A stretch of 64,000 nucleotides of DNA from Acanthococcus lagerstroemiae. Lineage: Eukaryota; Arthropoda; Insecta; Hemiptera; Eriococcidae. Position 1 is the stretch's first letter. Each line of letters opens with the position of its first letter. Under the pieces are notes generated by a model. The model saw only the letters and a list, made by a program, of their open reading frames with translations, was not told where the DNA came from and made no database searches. The position numbers were made by a program, and so were the translations under genes. The stretch spans positions 57,281,211-57,345,210 of the forward strand of contig CM063113.1 of the NCBI GenBank assembly GCA_031841125.1, in the 5' to 3' direction. This document shows, in pieces, positions 11,556 to 22,875 of the stretch.

Positions 11556-12375
11556 GCATAGCGTTGGCGACGTTTTCGTGCATCCAAATGTTGCGATTTA
11601 GCGCGGCCAAGACGAGCAGGGCGTGTCGTCTTTGGTTGAACGAACTCGGCTCCGTAACTTCGGAAACCCAAAACGAGGGTGAAAAGTGCGAGAGAGAAGA
11701 TTTCGGAAACCGAAAAACGGTAGTTCAGACCTTGCTACGTCACCAGACTCGCGACCACGACCTTTGAACTTCGAGAATAGAAAACGGGAAACGTCGATGT
11801 GTCTCTTCCCATCGATGTGGGTCTCCAACGGCACACACTCTTGCCATCGAGTTCTTCTCGTTAGGCTGTATGGCAATGCACGCTTGCTAAACTGACCTTC
11901 GCGGTACCGCAACTCGAGTCCTGGAATCCGCCCTTCGGTGTATCGCGTCAGAGAGCTGAGAATATACGCCACTGAGTAGCATCCACCATCCTTCTTGATG
12001 AACAAGAACCGTCAGCAGGTCTAGTTGGCCAAAATGATAAAACGAACTGGCAATGGATGCGAAACCCTCGGCGAATTCGCGAGCCAAGTTCGCGTATCCA
12101 CGTTGTTAGTTTTACCAGTAACTGTTCGCAAAGGTCTTCAGGAATCCGATGTCGTTCCACCAGCGCCACGACCACCCTATTGTGTTCGCACTGACATATG
12201 ACAGGCTGATGAATGCGACCTATCAACGGCGACCCACGTCCGCGGTCGACTGCTAAACCGGGACCGGCGTTCTCGACGGCAGCTTTTCGTACCCGGTAAC
12301 CAATATCGACCCATCGCATTTTTCATCCATACCACGCGGTCTACACTATCGGCTCGATCGAGCATTAAAGTGTCG
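11556..12375. other. G+C-richer region with overlapping frames, function unknown
   Basis: This stretch has more CpG than its flanks and open frames on both strands. The largest are 135 codons at 11598-12005 and 123 codons at 11948-12319, both minus. Neither translation shows a domain, signal peptide or repeat that I recognise. The longer frames are probably a consequence of the base composition. A SINE-tail-like segment lies inside (11911-11957). Confidence 0.35.
11911..11957 (-). repeat. SINE tail-like segment
   Basis: The core ctggaatccgccctt, flanked by actcgagtc before and tcagaga after, closely matches the 3' part of the tRNA-derived SINE at 56972-57172 (acccgagcc, the same 15-base core, then tcagaga). 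No A or B box was found next to it here, so it is a fragment or an independently shared conserved tail domain. Confidence 0.5.
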
Positions 12376-12729
12376 CCGTTATTAAGTCGCGGGAATTACT
12401 GTACACACTACACAGTACATGTACGCAGTCTATGCACAACCGTACGTACTTATCGGTCTTTTGCTACGGAGAAGACACGCCACAGTCGACCCGGTTGGAG
12501 ATCTTGGCAATGAAGTCCACGTCGAGAGTCATCAATTATATGTCCGGATACTGAGATACGGACTCGCATTTTATTACTCGATTTGAAGTAACTGTTGACC
12601 TACACTGTGTATTCAAAAAGTTCCGGGACTAATTTTTTTCACGAAAGAACAAAAGAGTTTCGAAAAAAGTTTTTAGTTAGTTTTCAATATAATTCCCTCC
12701 TCGTTCTGTACAAATTTTACTGAGCTCGT

Positions 12730-13315
12730 ACAGTCACCAGAACGATCTGGAAAACTCCTTTTCTGGGATGGCTTTCAGAGCCCAGGTCACATTCCTTTGA
12801 ATCGCCACAACACCTTCGAAACGCTCTCGCTGCATCGCCATTTTTAAATTAGGAAATAAATAAAAAAATCTAACCGAGCCAGATCTGGTGAGTAGGGTGG
12901 ATAGTGAATCGCGGTGACTGACTTCTGAGCCAAAAATTGAGTGACGAGTGTCGAGGAATGGGCTGGCGCATAGTCTTGTGTCTCTTGCAAAAGGAAAAAA
13001 AAATCGCCGGTGCGGTGCAATTCCAGTCTCACGCGTCGAATCCACTTCAAAAGTCGTCCGATGACACCTTTGTAAGATGCTGCGTTTACTATTTGGCCTG
13101 GAGGCACAAATTTAGTGTCGATAACCCGGGAGAATCGAAAAAAGGAAGTGGAAGGGCGCTCCTCTCGCAGGTCATTTTCCAGTGAGCGCATACCACTGGA
13201 AAACCTTGCCTCGGTTTTAACAATCATCCTCGTACGCGGTTTCTGAAAATTCGAATGTTTCCGAACCACTTTTTCCAACTTTGAAACAAATTTTGTGTGC
13301 GCACGTATGCTCCAT
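12730..13315 (-). pseudogene. Mariner transposase relic lacking the central catalytic part
   Basis: The minus-strand start is the ATG at 13315, giving MEHTCAHKICFKVGKSGSET, a typical mariner N-terminus in length and pattern. A frameshift follows, and then text ending in RPSTS (about 13150). That joins almost directly to FVPPGQIVNAASYKG (about 13060-13100), which in relatives lies some 130 residues further on. The helix-turn-helix region is therefore present but the first catalytic aspartate is deleted. The second (D-Y-APAH, about 12950) and third (YSPDLARLDFF, about 12885) acidic motifs remain. The tail includes ERFEGV and EFSRSFW (12734-12810). Not functional. Confidence 0.85.
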
Positions 13316-13404
13316 TATGACGGAGTAACGAAAACACGTCACTTCAAAGGAACACAATCAGTCCCTAAATGAAGTTACAGCGCTGACACTTCAATTTTGG
13401 GTAG

Positions 13405-13567
13405 AGCACTAGAACACTCAAATGAAGACCATACGCCATTTTCTATCCAGCTCGTTCCGTGAAACGAAAACCGGCCACGCGGTCGTTTCCGCGCAGCCGA
13501 TTTTCTTTTCTCGGAACTGAACTGGATAGAAAATAGCGTATGTCTACACTCATATTGTTCTAGTGCT
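13405..13567. mobile_element. Hairpin MITE nested in mariner, 163 bp
   Basis: The arms 13405-13480 and 13490-13567 pair almost throughout. The outer end AGCACTAGAACA pairs with TGTTCTAGTGCT-like sequence at the right. The middle pairs CCATTTTCTATCCAG with CTGGATAGAAAATAG-like sequence. The inner part pairs GAAAACCGG with CCGATTTTC. It sits between the TIR and the ATG of the mariner. No clear target duplication was found. Confidence 0.65.
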
Positions 13568-13892
13568 TTATTTTGGATAGCTAAGGGATGATATTGCATA
13601 GTTCCGGTATCGGCTAACAGATAGCGCCAGTTGTACATCTTATACAAAATTAGTCCCGTAACTTTTTGAATACAATAGCTGAAGTAAAAAACAGAATGTC
13701 CAAAATGAGGAACCCGTGGCGTTTTGCGTTGGGAGGCAATTTTCCAAGGCCTCCCTTCGTTCTGACTAGTAATTCGTGTTCATGAGTTATAATAATATCA
13801 GAAAAAATTTGAAATGTCGATGGTTCGACCCAGAGATTTCCTACAATCGACCTAATAAGACATATTATACAAATTTATGCTTGTCTGCAATA

Positions 13893-14285
13893 CATGTGAC
13901 CTGGAATCATTAAATGTGCCTCTGGTGTCAAAAAATCATTTTTCACTTTCTTGGCAACTCTTATAGAAAAAATCACACTCTTTCGAATGAAATAAATCGC
14001 AGATTCCTATCTTCATTAGTTTTTCCACAAATTGCATTTAAAAATTACGTCAAAAGTTTAAAAACATTCGTTTACATGGCGTCGCGTGAAATGGGCCTAC
14101 AAAAATGACAGAGAACCAGAACTCGGAACGTGGTTGTCATAGCAACGCGTAAACGCACTACCACAAATGTATACGCTATCTATGTACATCCACGTGCACC
14201 ACTACCACCATCCCATCTTTACACTCATTTATCTCGAAAACCTGTTTTTGCACGAGAGGCACATTTCATGATTCCAGGTCACATG
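13893..14285. mobile_element. TIR element (MITE), ~393 bp
   Basis: The left end CATGTGACCTGGAATCAT (13893-13910) continues to AAATGTGCCTCT. It is matched in inverse orientation at 14255-14285 with one difference in about 31 bases. No protein is encoded and the TSD is unclear. The superfamily is unassigned. Confidence 0.65.
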
Positions 14286-15185
14286 AATGAAAAAAATTGC
14301 GATGTGGTGTATGGATGTGTACTGTTTTATAATTCATGCTTCGCAGTTGGTGGGGTCTTTTTACTATCTGACAACGTTGCAGAGGAAAGACCTCTCAACA
14401 ACTGTGAGACGTGAAAGAATTTGTTGAGATATGTGTTAAGATAAGACCTCACAATAAGCGCCAAATATGAAATAATTTGTGTATAAGACAGTGACACATG
14501 ACGTCACCAGAACCCTTGTTATCAATATTGGGGGAAAAACCAAAATGAAATACATGTAGTCTAATGGGAAGTTAACGAATTTTTCCACGTATGTCAAAAT
14601 TTCTCAAAGTAAGTAGAATTATGTGAAAAATGATAAGAATGAAATTTATAGGAAACGGTATTTACATTTTTATAAAGCAACTCTTGTATCATTTCGATCA
14701 TTCACTCGCGAATGATTACAATATTTGAAAATTGTTTATACTAGTAAGTAGCTCAACATTTTGAATTATGTATTTTGGATTTAAGTTATTTCTAATTTAA
14801 TTTAATAAGAATAGTCAACTTTTCACCACCGATTGCCAAAATCTCGGTTTAACTTGAAATTACTCAGTCATTTCAATCAATTTTATCAAACTTGGGGCAA
14901 AATATGTAAACGAAGCCTAAGTACCATTCTCTTATTCAGACACTGATGACATGACCTCCCAAGGACTGTAAAAATTCATGCCTCCAAAATCTTGTTTTTT
15001 TAGGGTTCACCTTACTGACAAGGTTCGGCAGGTAAATTGTGATGAAGTTCCGCCCAGTCTCCAGTTTTTTCATGGGCCTTCCTAAAGCGATTATAGTTAC
15101 ACAACCTCCCTTTATACGCGAAACGTGTATAGGTGAGTGTGTGTGCGTGGGGAAGACGTTCTTTTCCATACAAAGGGAGATATTG
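14286..15185. other. No feature seen
   Basis: A+T-rich spacer. Short frames only, none with known motifs. Confidence 0.4.
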
Positions 15186-16660
15186 CGTATGACACGAATC
15201 AGTCGAAGGGATAAATTAAAGAGAGAGTATAAAAAGGCACATGAGGAATGGATGAAAGAAAAAAGTGAAAGATAGATTCATGAATAAAGGACAAACAGAC
15301 TTGGCATACAGAAAAGTAAAAACTGAGTTTGGAGGAAGAAGGAAGAAAGCACATAATAAAGGAGGGAGAGCCGATATACACAGCTGAAGGAAAAGTGAAT
15401 AGGTGGGTAGAGTATATAGAATGAGTATATAGTAATAATGGGGATGAAGAGATAAGAATGGAGAGGGAGAAAGATGTGGAAGAAGATGAGAGAAGAGACT
15501 CAATTTTAAGAGGTGAATTTGACAAGGCAATGAGAGACTTAAAGAAAGGAAAAACTCCAGGAATGGATGAGATACCAGCTGAATTATTACAGAACTTCGC
15601 AGGATATGTACTTGATAAATTGTACACATTACTCGTAGTATGTTACAGTTACATTCATGACAAAGGGGAAAAGCGAGAGGATTTTAAAAAGAATGTTATT
15701 GTAACTGTACCGAAAAAAGCAGGAGGAGATAGGTGTGAAAGTTATCGAATAATTCATCTTCTTTCACATACGTCAAAAATATTAATTAGGAGAATTTATA
15801 GGAGAATTGAGAATAAAATATGTAGATGCACAACTAGGAGATGATCAGTTTGGATTTGGAAAAAAGGAGAGGCACTAGAGAAGTAGAGCTAGCTTTGAGA
15901 TTAATTGTAGATGGGAGACTCAAAAAAGGGGCTGGATACAAACATGACAATCTGTGATACCGAAAAAACTGTTGACTCTGTTAAATAGGATAAAATAGTT
16001 TTGATGTTCTAAAAAAGATAGGAATAAAATTTAAAGAAAGGCAAGTTATTTTAAACTTATATAAAGGACAGAAAGCTACATCAAGAACAGAATGAGAGAA
16101 CGGGGAGGCTAATATAAAAAAAGGTGTAAGGCAGGGGTATTCCTTATCTCCAGATATCATTTAATTTGTACACCGAGTGAGCTAAAAATAAATCTGGAAA
16201 TCAAAAAATTATTTTTGAAAACTTATGCTTGAGCATAGCTTTGTATGGATGTGAAACTTGGAGCATAAGAAAATCAGAGAAGAGGAGGATCGAAGCTTTT
16301 GAGACGCAGTGCTATAGGCGGATACCTAATATCAAATGGACAGATAAGGCAAAGAATAAGGAAGCATGTACTTAATAAAATGGATATATTTGGACTGTCG
16401 GAAGAAGAGGAGAGATAAACCAACGGGGCATAACTTGAGGCACCCAGGAATAATATCATTGCTGCTACAAGGGCGGGTGGAAGAAGAGAACTTGGTAGCG
16501 GTCGTCAAGGATTCCAATATATTCAACAGATAATCGAGGATGTCAAATGTAAGAGTTATTTGGAAATGAAAGAACTCTCATATAAGACAAGGAGAAATGG
16601 AGTGCTGCATCAAACCGGGCGTAAGACTCATAATCTTATCATCATCATCACAATTAGTAA
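15186..16660 (+). pseudogene. RTE-type LINE ORF2 relic with (ATC)n tail
   Basis: The plus-strand frame 15458-15844 (128 codons) holds the RT start: KGKTPGMDEIPAELL (about 15545-15590), then CESYRIIHLLSHTSKIL (about 15735-15785). Then DQFGFGKK (about 15843) appears in a shifted frame. The FADD box is missing, so a deletion lies between about 16180 and 16220. The thumb segment IALYGCETWSIRKSEKRRIE reads at about 16235-16300. The 3' end is marked by atcatcatcatc near 16637-16650, the simple-repeat tail typical of RTE-like LINEs. The same thumb and 3' segment (gcacccaggaata) recurs at 35.46-35.58 kb, so the two copies belong to one family. Confidence 0.78.
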
Positions 16661-17305
16661 TTACTTTTTATGCATTCATAAACGGTTTTAATGACTGCAT
16701 ACCTATACAAATTAATAGCAGATTTAAAAATTAATTCTATCACTTTCAGAGACTAGATTTACGAGATTTTTGTAAATTTGCAAAATGTTTTTGAAAGTTT
16801 TTCTCGACTGGTCCCTAGAGAAGTCTTGTGCGGAACAATGCAGGTGAAATGCATCATTTTGGTACGCACTGTGAATGATTTACGAATTCTCTCCCCCCCC
16901 CCCTCCTGTGGATTTTACAAAAATCCATTTTCGCGAAAAACCGATTTCTTTTTCTTGTAGGTACTAGGTTTCGTTTTTTCCTCAAAGAACCTTACCCCTT
17001 TCAATTCCCTTCCCTCCGCCCCATCTTACAACTTCCCATGATTCTTAAAAAGCACATATATTTAGCAGGAAGTGTTTCCTCTCGGAATTAATTTTGCCCG
17101 CTGTAAGTACCTTTCTGTCTCCTGTTTCTGGGTCTCTCTTATTCGGAAGAGTCATGAATATCTTGGAATGTAAGCATGCACATTTACAAACAACACATAA
17201 TATGGGTCTTGTTATCTCCTGGAAAAAATTTATAGGTGTTGAAAGAAGTGGACGGGAGGGGGGGGGGGGTAAAGTAAGTGTGCATGAAAAGGGGAACAAG
17301 ATGAA
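16661..17305. other. No gene; C-run and pyrimidine tracts
   Basis: Contains an 11-C run at 16893-16903 and a 12-G run near 17258. No coding or TE motif is seen. Confidence 0.4.
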
Positions 17306-17835
17306 ACACTTCCAGGAAGTATTCGTATCAAGAATTCCGGAAGAAATATACAGTTTTTCTAGCTCTATTATTTATTAATTTTTTGAAGGGCGGGGGAAAT
17401 AAAAATCATTTTTGGAGAATCTTTCGGGTGACATATCTTTATTGAATGAAACTAATTTCAAAAGCTGTAATATTTCAAGTGACTTCTCTTACTTAACGAG
17501 CTTTTACCTCGAATAACTCCGGGGTCTCCGGACCGGAGCTCAATTTTTTTTTTCCTCTCAAATCCTTTATAACTTCCAGGAGGTAGCAAGAATTCAAGAA
17601 GAAATAAATATAGTTTTTCAAGCTTATTTTATTTTTTTTGGGAGGGGGGAGAGAGATTAAAAGCATGTTTGCAAAATATACCGGGTGACCTATCCTTTAC
17701 TAAATGAACCTAATTTCAAACGCTGTAATGTTTTAGATGTCTTTCCTTACTTCACGAAGTTTTTTCCTGAGAGACTTAAAGGTTTCCGGACCAGAGCTCA
17801 AATTTTTCCTCAAAAATTCTTTATAACTCATCATT
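17306..17835. repeat. Tandem repeat, two ~260-bp units
   Basis: Unit landmarks recur about 263 bp apart: ttccaggaagta at 17311 and ttccaggaggtag at about 17574. They are followed by aagaattc...gaagaaata, then gggtgacatatc/gggtgacctatc, then tccggaccggagctcaa/tccggaccagagctcaa. Copies are roughly 75-80% alike by eye. No coding function. Confidence 0.65.
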
Positions 17836-20695
17836 TTTATCCTACAGGGAACCAATCTGGAGACGTGACCTGTAAAATATGAACTTCTTATCACCCTAAT
17901 ATACTTGAGATCCACCCCCACCCCCGTGTATATACCGCAGTGTAGTTTATTTTGCACCTGTTATCTGTAATTTGTTTTATCAAACACAACTACACCAAAA
18001 GACTCCCAGCATCTATAACATCATTGTAGACCACAGCAGCATGGCTCTACAAATTTGTCAACAATGTTTATAGCCTTACTCGGGTGTACGTCGCTATTTC
18101 GTTCAAATCATTCCAGAGTTGACTAAGTATATGCAATTTCATTACCATAGAAAACCGCAAATTTTTCATCCATATTCGTTAAGAAAATCTTAATTCGTGA
18201 ACTACCATATACGAGTATATTTTCGATTTATTACTCAAGGTGAGGGTCAATTCCAGTTGCATTTTTTCGTTTCTGAAAATCGTGCATGGTTAACTTTATA
18301 GCCGAAATGATCTTGTAATAACAAGCAGACGAGCGTAACGAGGTGCTTGTTGAGTTATCAAAGAATACGGGATAAGATCACGAGAAATTTTATAGCCGTT
18401 TTGGTAATTTTGATGCAAGTAAGAGTACGGAAATCTTTAAGTCGGTCTTTCTGAACTCATACACATTTGTTTCAGCGAAATGATTTTTCCGAAAGTCCTT
18501 TACGAATAAATTAAATCTAATGAAATGTAGATTGCCACCGAGTGGCCATCTGCTAGCACCCACGTAATCGGTGAAGCCCGGTTACGGATACATGGAGGCA
18601 GTGGGGGAATGGCCCTTCTTAGAGAAGAAAATTGAAAATGCCTCGATATGAGAACAAGTTTTGAAGAGTCGGATAGAGTTTTGAAAAGTCTTTAAGAAGC
18701 CTCAGGAGCAGACATAGGTACACAGAGCGGGAAAAGGAGGCAATTGCTCCACCCAAAGCGAAATGTCTTCACTGTCCATGCTCTAATATTGTAAAGTACT
18801 TACAAATAGATTGGTAGTTTCGCGGATTTGATCGTGATGCCATTAAGAAATCGACACTCACCTGAAACAAATGAACACAAGGTACGTTAGAGTATTGAAA
18901 GCTTATTTTCATCAAATGTAGGTAAATTCGTGTTGCTGAACTAAACGTCGGGTTCTTCCATCCAAACTTCTTTTCTTCTGGTCATTTCATGAAATTTTTA
19001 AAATTTATATTCTTTCGACCCAAACTCGGGATTTCCCAATGATGTTATTAGGGAGGGGGGGGGAGGGTTCCAACTTGAATTTAAAGTTTTACCACTTCAA
19101 ACTTGAAGTCTCTCCCCATCTTCAGGTCAGAGACTCACCGTTACTCGGGGGTTTTCAATCAAATTATGTTTTCCATTGGGCTTGGATTTTCCCACTGTAA
19201 CTTAACCGTGACTTTAGTTCTCCACACTTTTTCCACACCGAAACACAGAGACCGAATACTCAGCGACTAAACCTTTCCACCAGCACGACAAATCGATTAT
19301 TAATTTCGATAAACGAAGCCCACGTCGACCTTAGGTCCGATTCTCAAAATACGATGCAACATTACAGCAGAGTGTTCAAATAACTCGAACGAAAAATAAC
19401 CGACCAAGCGCTGGATTTTATAGGCAGGCACCACACGCGACAAAATCCACGTATTTCTCTTTTGAGTAATGACTGCACATTAGTTAGTGAGGCAGGGTAA
19501 CAAAGCATCCCGACTACGAGCGTTAATTACGGTAAAAGAAGAAGAAAGAAAGAAAAAAAAAAAAAGAAGAAGTAATAAAAAAAAAGAGACAGTTGTACAG
19601 TAAAGGCGTACGGAGAGTACGCGGGGACGTCTCCTCTTTTTCACTCGTCGTTGTTGGTAGCATTGTGACTTTAAAGAACCCGGCGAAGATCACCATTATT
19701 CTTCATTAATAACGAACTTTTCGTCCCGGGTTCCGCTACCTGGTAACACTGAGACCGATTTTTCTTCGGCAAAAACCGGCTGACACGTTTGGTAATCAGT
19801 AAACAGAGCATACACAATGTTTGATTTATTACCTAGTCTCTCATTGTTACCGTTCATTACGAGGATGACGTGTTCTGGCATCAATAATCTCTCCTGCTCG
19901 TGTATATATATATACAGAAAACAAAAGACCTATTTTCGCCATTTGCATATACTCGCCTGCCTCCCCGAACCCTCATAATAAGCCGCGGGTCTCGCTTTTC
20001 TTAATTACTCTGTCGGCTTTCCGTGAAGACGATCGTCGAAATTTTCCTTTTTCCAAACGCTGCCAACGTAGAAGGAAACGTTACCTCGTAACAACGAATC
20101 CGACCTGCGGGCAACTCAGCTCGAGTTCGTTCAACAGGGCTGACACATTTGCCCTGGCTGGCTTTCAGCTTCTGGCATACCGAGTGTAGGGGGTGAGCGA
20201 TACTAGGCCGATTTCTACATGACGTTTGATAATGAAAACGGAAACCCTTTCGTGAAAATGTTCTCGAACTCGAAGTTGAAAGGATGACGACGATCTTGTG
20301 GTTTATGCACCACAGTGAGGTCGCTAAATGACATCAATAAGGGCATATGATCGCGGTATCCCTATAATCCCTTTTTTTTTTTAGAATTACAAAAAAAAAA
20401 TGACTTTCTGCTGTTGAATTGATTCTAATGACTTCTTGTCGGTAACAGCTGCAAATATCCTGTATCATGGTCAATATGTTCCGTGTTCCTGCTTTCGCTT
20501 TTCAATCATGTGAAAAAGAAATCGAAACAACGATTTTTCACTCGCCCCTTTAAAAGCCACGTAGGCAAGTCTACTTGCATATGCAGGTAGTTTTACCTAG
20601 TTCGAATCATTGATTTAGATAATCTTCGTAGAGGTCATATTATTTACATATTTACAATAGGTCCCTTATACTCCTAAAGGTGATGAATCGCGTTT
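17836..20695. other. Intergenic, no gene seen
   Basis: A hairpin-like pair (AACAAGCA / TGCTTGTT, with outer tatagcc / ggcta-like ends) lies near 18298-18400 and may be a small MITE. A 10-G run lies near 19056, a purine-rich tract at 19540-19590 and a TA microsatellite near 19903. No open frame has a recognisable domain. Confidence 0.4.
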
Positions 20696-21960
20696 ACACC
20701 AACTTATTCAGTGCGTCCCTGATCGGGCATAGGTCTCCGCCACTCTTCTCCATCTGTTCCTATCCCATGCACCCCTTACTCAAAGTCTTCCGTTTTTTTT
20801 ATCCTCGTGCCACTTTGTCAGAGGTCTTCTCGGTGATCTCCAATCTTCCATAGGATATCAATCAACAAACTCTTCTTCCCTATCCTTCCCTTCATTCCCT
20901 GGCAACATGTCCCGCATAGGCGAACTTCAATTTTTTGGCGATGTATCAGCAATTTTTTCCCCCAGTTTTTCTTCTCACTTCGATGTTTTTCAGTTTATCC
21001 CTCTTTTTTGTGCTCGGAATCGACCTTTCCATAGCCATCTGTGTTCTCGACATTTTCAAGTTCTGTGCTTCGGTGGTTGTCCATGTCTGCGCCTCATACA
21101 TCAAGACCGGTAATATACACCCTTCCAGAATTATTATTTTTAGCGGCATTTTGCTCTTGTACGCTTGTTTTAACGTCCAAAAACTCCTCCAAGCCTGTTC
21201 TCTGTCTGCTTTAAATGAATGTACTGCGCTGTCTTCAACTCTAATTTTCCTCTGGTCCTAAATCCATTTTCGGGGCTTTTTCTTGAATTATAATTAACGC
21301 CGTTTTATTTGCATTGATTTTCAAGCCTACATTCCGTCCCTCTTATCCCAGTTCTTTGACCATTAATTGGAGTTCCTCTCTATCCTGTGCTATTTGAGCC
21401 AGACCCCGTCTATTTTCAACCCCTTCCCTTCCCATTTTAGGTTATGGAAGATTTCCTCTCGGAGGCATTTGAAAAGATTTGGGGATAGAGGGTCTCCCTG
21501 TTTTACACCTCTTTTGATTTCGAAGTATTATCCCATTTTATCCAGACGTACCCACTTCTTTGAATTTCTATACATTTCTTCTATTATTCCTCGGAACACC
21601 TTGTCTCCAGAGGATCTCCCACATAGGCGCCGACTTGGTACTTTGGGGGGGGGGAGGAGCCCCTTCCCCCAATATTTTCAACTCAAAAATGGAAAAGTAC
21701 ACGTACAACAAATTTTACCATCAATGTTTGAATTTAACAAAAAAGAAAAAAAAAAGAGAAACGAATAAGAATAAAATTGATAATACCGAAATATCAGTCG
21801 CGTATCAATAAAATAATCAAGAAAAAACCGCGCTCCGACTGATTCTGCCCCCCCCCCAATATTTTCCATAAGTCGACGCCTATGATCTCCCACAGTGCTG
21901 GCGCGAAATCGAATCAAAAGCTTTCTGAAAGTCAATCAGCAGTATATTCAGATTTTGACG
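20696..21960 (-). pseudogene. RTE-type LINE: RT core and C-terminus
   Basis: Continues the previous relic. LNILLIDFQKAFDSI lies at about 21950-21905, just upstream of the MITE. On the other side of the MITE come GVKQGDPLSPNLFK-like text (about 21515-21470), AQDREELQLMVKEL (about 21400-21355) and GCILPVLMYEAQTW (about 21118-21080). A C-terminal block with an AMERSIPS-like motif (about 21035) follows. The FADD box is degraded near 21400. The order and spacing match the upstream half. Confidence 0.8.
21622..21884. mobile_element. hAT-type MITE, 263 bp, 8-bp TSD
   Basis: The ends CATAGGCGCCGACTT and AAGTCGACGCCTATG are inverted repeats with one mismatch. They are flanked by a perfect direct repeat ATCTCCCA (21614-21621 and 21885-21892), extendable to GATCTCCCAC if the outer bases are counted. 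An 8-bp duplication is the hAT signature. A G-run lies just inside the left end and a C-run inside the right. No protein. It sits inside the RT coding region of the minus-strand LINE. Confidence 0.82.
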
Positions 21961-22875
21961 TGTGCGCCAGATTGGAACAGGAACATGAAGAAGAAAAACT
22001 ACGTAAAATGGATTTCTTCCTGACGCAGGCGGTTTCGGGTCACGAGTGCTTTGCATCGATCGCCGGGACAGCGACCGGTGCTCCTGCGGCGTTGGCCCAG
22101 AGACACCTCGGTATGTGTTCCGAGAATGTGCCCGGTGGGCTGATGGGAGGCTGGACAACTGGGCCAGAGTGAGCCGCGAGCACCTGCGGTTTGTGCGAGG
22201 GATGGTGAAGAAAACCCAGCATATCCCGCAGGTGACGAAAATCAGGCCGGATGAGATTGAATAACCCGGAAGAGAATGGAGGCAAACCCCCGAAGAAGCC
22301 GGAAGAGGCCACTCCCACCGTCGTCGCCACCGCCGCCGCAGCAGCAGAAGAAGCTGTCAATTGCCGTCAACTACGGGCGTTGGACTGTGAACCCTACCTA
22401 ACAGGTAAGACAAAATAAGTCAGGTGTTGATTAGGTTCACCTCCTCCGAAGAGAGGTAAGGCACGAACGGAGTCACGGACCCCAACGTCGTTGCCAGAGA
22501 CGCCGTCCATTATAAGAGAGAAGAAGACAAAACCTAACGTAAGAGCCGTAAGAGTATAAGATTGTAAGGCCCACCTTCCCCAGTGAAGGGAGGTCCACTT
22601 TGGCCAGAAAATGATGAAAAATATACTTGAGTAAGCATGTAAGGCTCGCCTCCCCATAAGAAGAGGTCCGGTTTAGCCAAAATGACAAAGTGATAGTTGA
22701 ATGTGAGAGGTTCCCTAGGGCAGCCGACGAAAAACTTCAGGGTAAAAGTAGGGCAAAACAGGGGACCCCATATGAAACAGTAATCTGTCATTTATACGTA
22801 TAATTGTAAACACATATATTAGTTAATACACTGAGCCATCAGCCGGGTGTTGGAGAGGCCGCCCTTTTGAACAAA
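21961..22875 (+). mobile_element. R1-like LINE 3' fragment inserted in RTE LINE
   Basis: The plus strand shows KMDFFLTQAVSGHECF (about 22006-22053), then in another frame DSDRCSCGVGPETPRYVF (about 22067-22120). This is the CCHC-like C-terminal signature of R1-group LINE polyproteins. The frame ends at 22264. About 600 bp of 3' untranslated sequence with internal repeats follows, ending in AACAAAAAAA near 22868. Flanks on both sides are the minus-strand RTE LINE read collinearly, so this is an insertion. Boundaries are approximate. A possible short target duplication (attttga/attttaa) is not convincing. Confidence 0.7.
22425..22700. repeat. Three ~90-bp repeats in LINE 3' UTR
   Basis: Modules of the type gttcacctcctccgaagaga, ggcccaccttccccagtgaa and ggctcgcctccccataagaa recur near 22433, 22566 and 22650. 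Each is followed by gaggt(cc), and in two cases by ttggcca/tagccaaaatga. Each can form a small CCTCC/GGAGG hairpin. They lie in the tail of the R1-like fragment. Confidence 0.55.

Larger units (their letters stand above)
12608..13674 (-). mobile_element. Mariner-type element, 1,067 bp, centrally deleted
   Basis: The terminal inverted repeats begin TGTATTCAAAAAGTT and differ by one base over the first 29. A TA occurs close to each end, but not flush with both, so the target duplication is unclear. The transposase relic runs on the minus strand. A 163-bp hairpin element lies in the 5' untranslated part (13405-13567). Allowing for that insert, only about 900 bp of mariner remains, against about 1.3 kb for intact relatives. 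Confidence 0.88.

Noticed and set aside
11598..12319. Frames of 123-135 codons in the G+C-richer region as host exons
   Set aside because: No domain or supported splice sites, and similar-length frames exist on both strands. Composition alone explains them.
15199..15629. Two overlapping minus-strand frames of about 140 codons rich in Ser, Leu and Phe
   Set aside because: Antisense of the A/G-rich plus-strand LINE that contains recognisable RT motifs.
22046..22264. Cys-rich plus-strand frame as a host zinc-finger gene
   Set aside because: The CxCG...ETP spacing and the preceding DFFLTQ...GH block match R1-type LINE C-termini.
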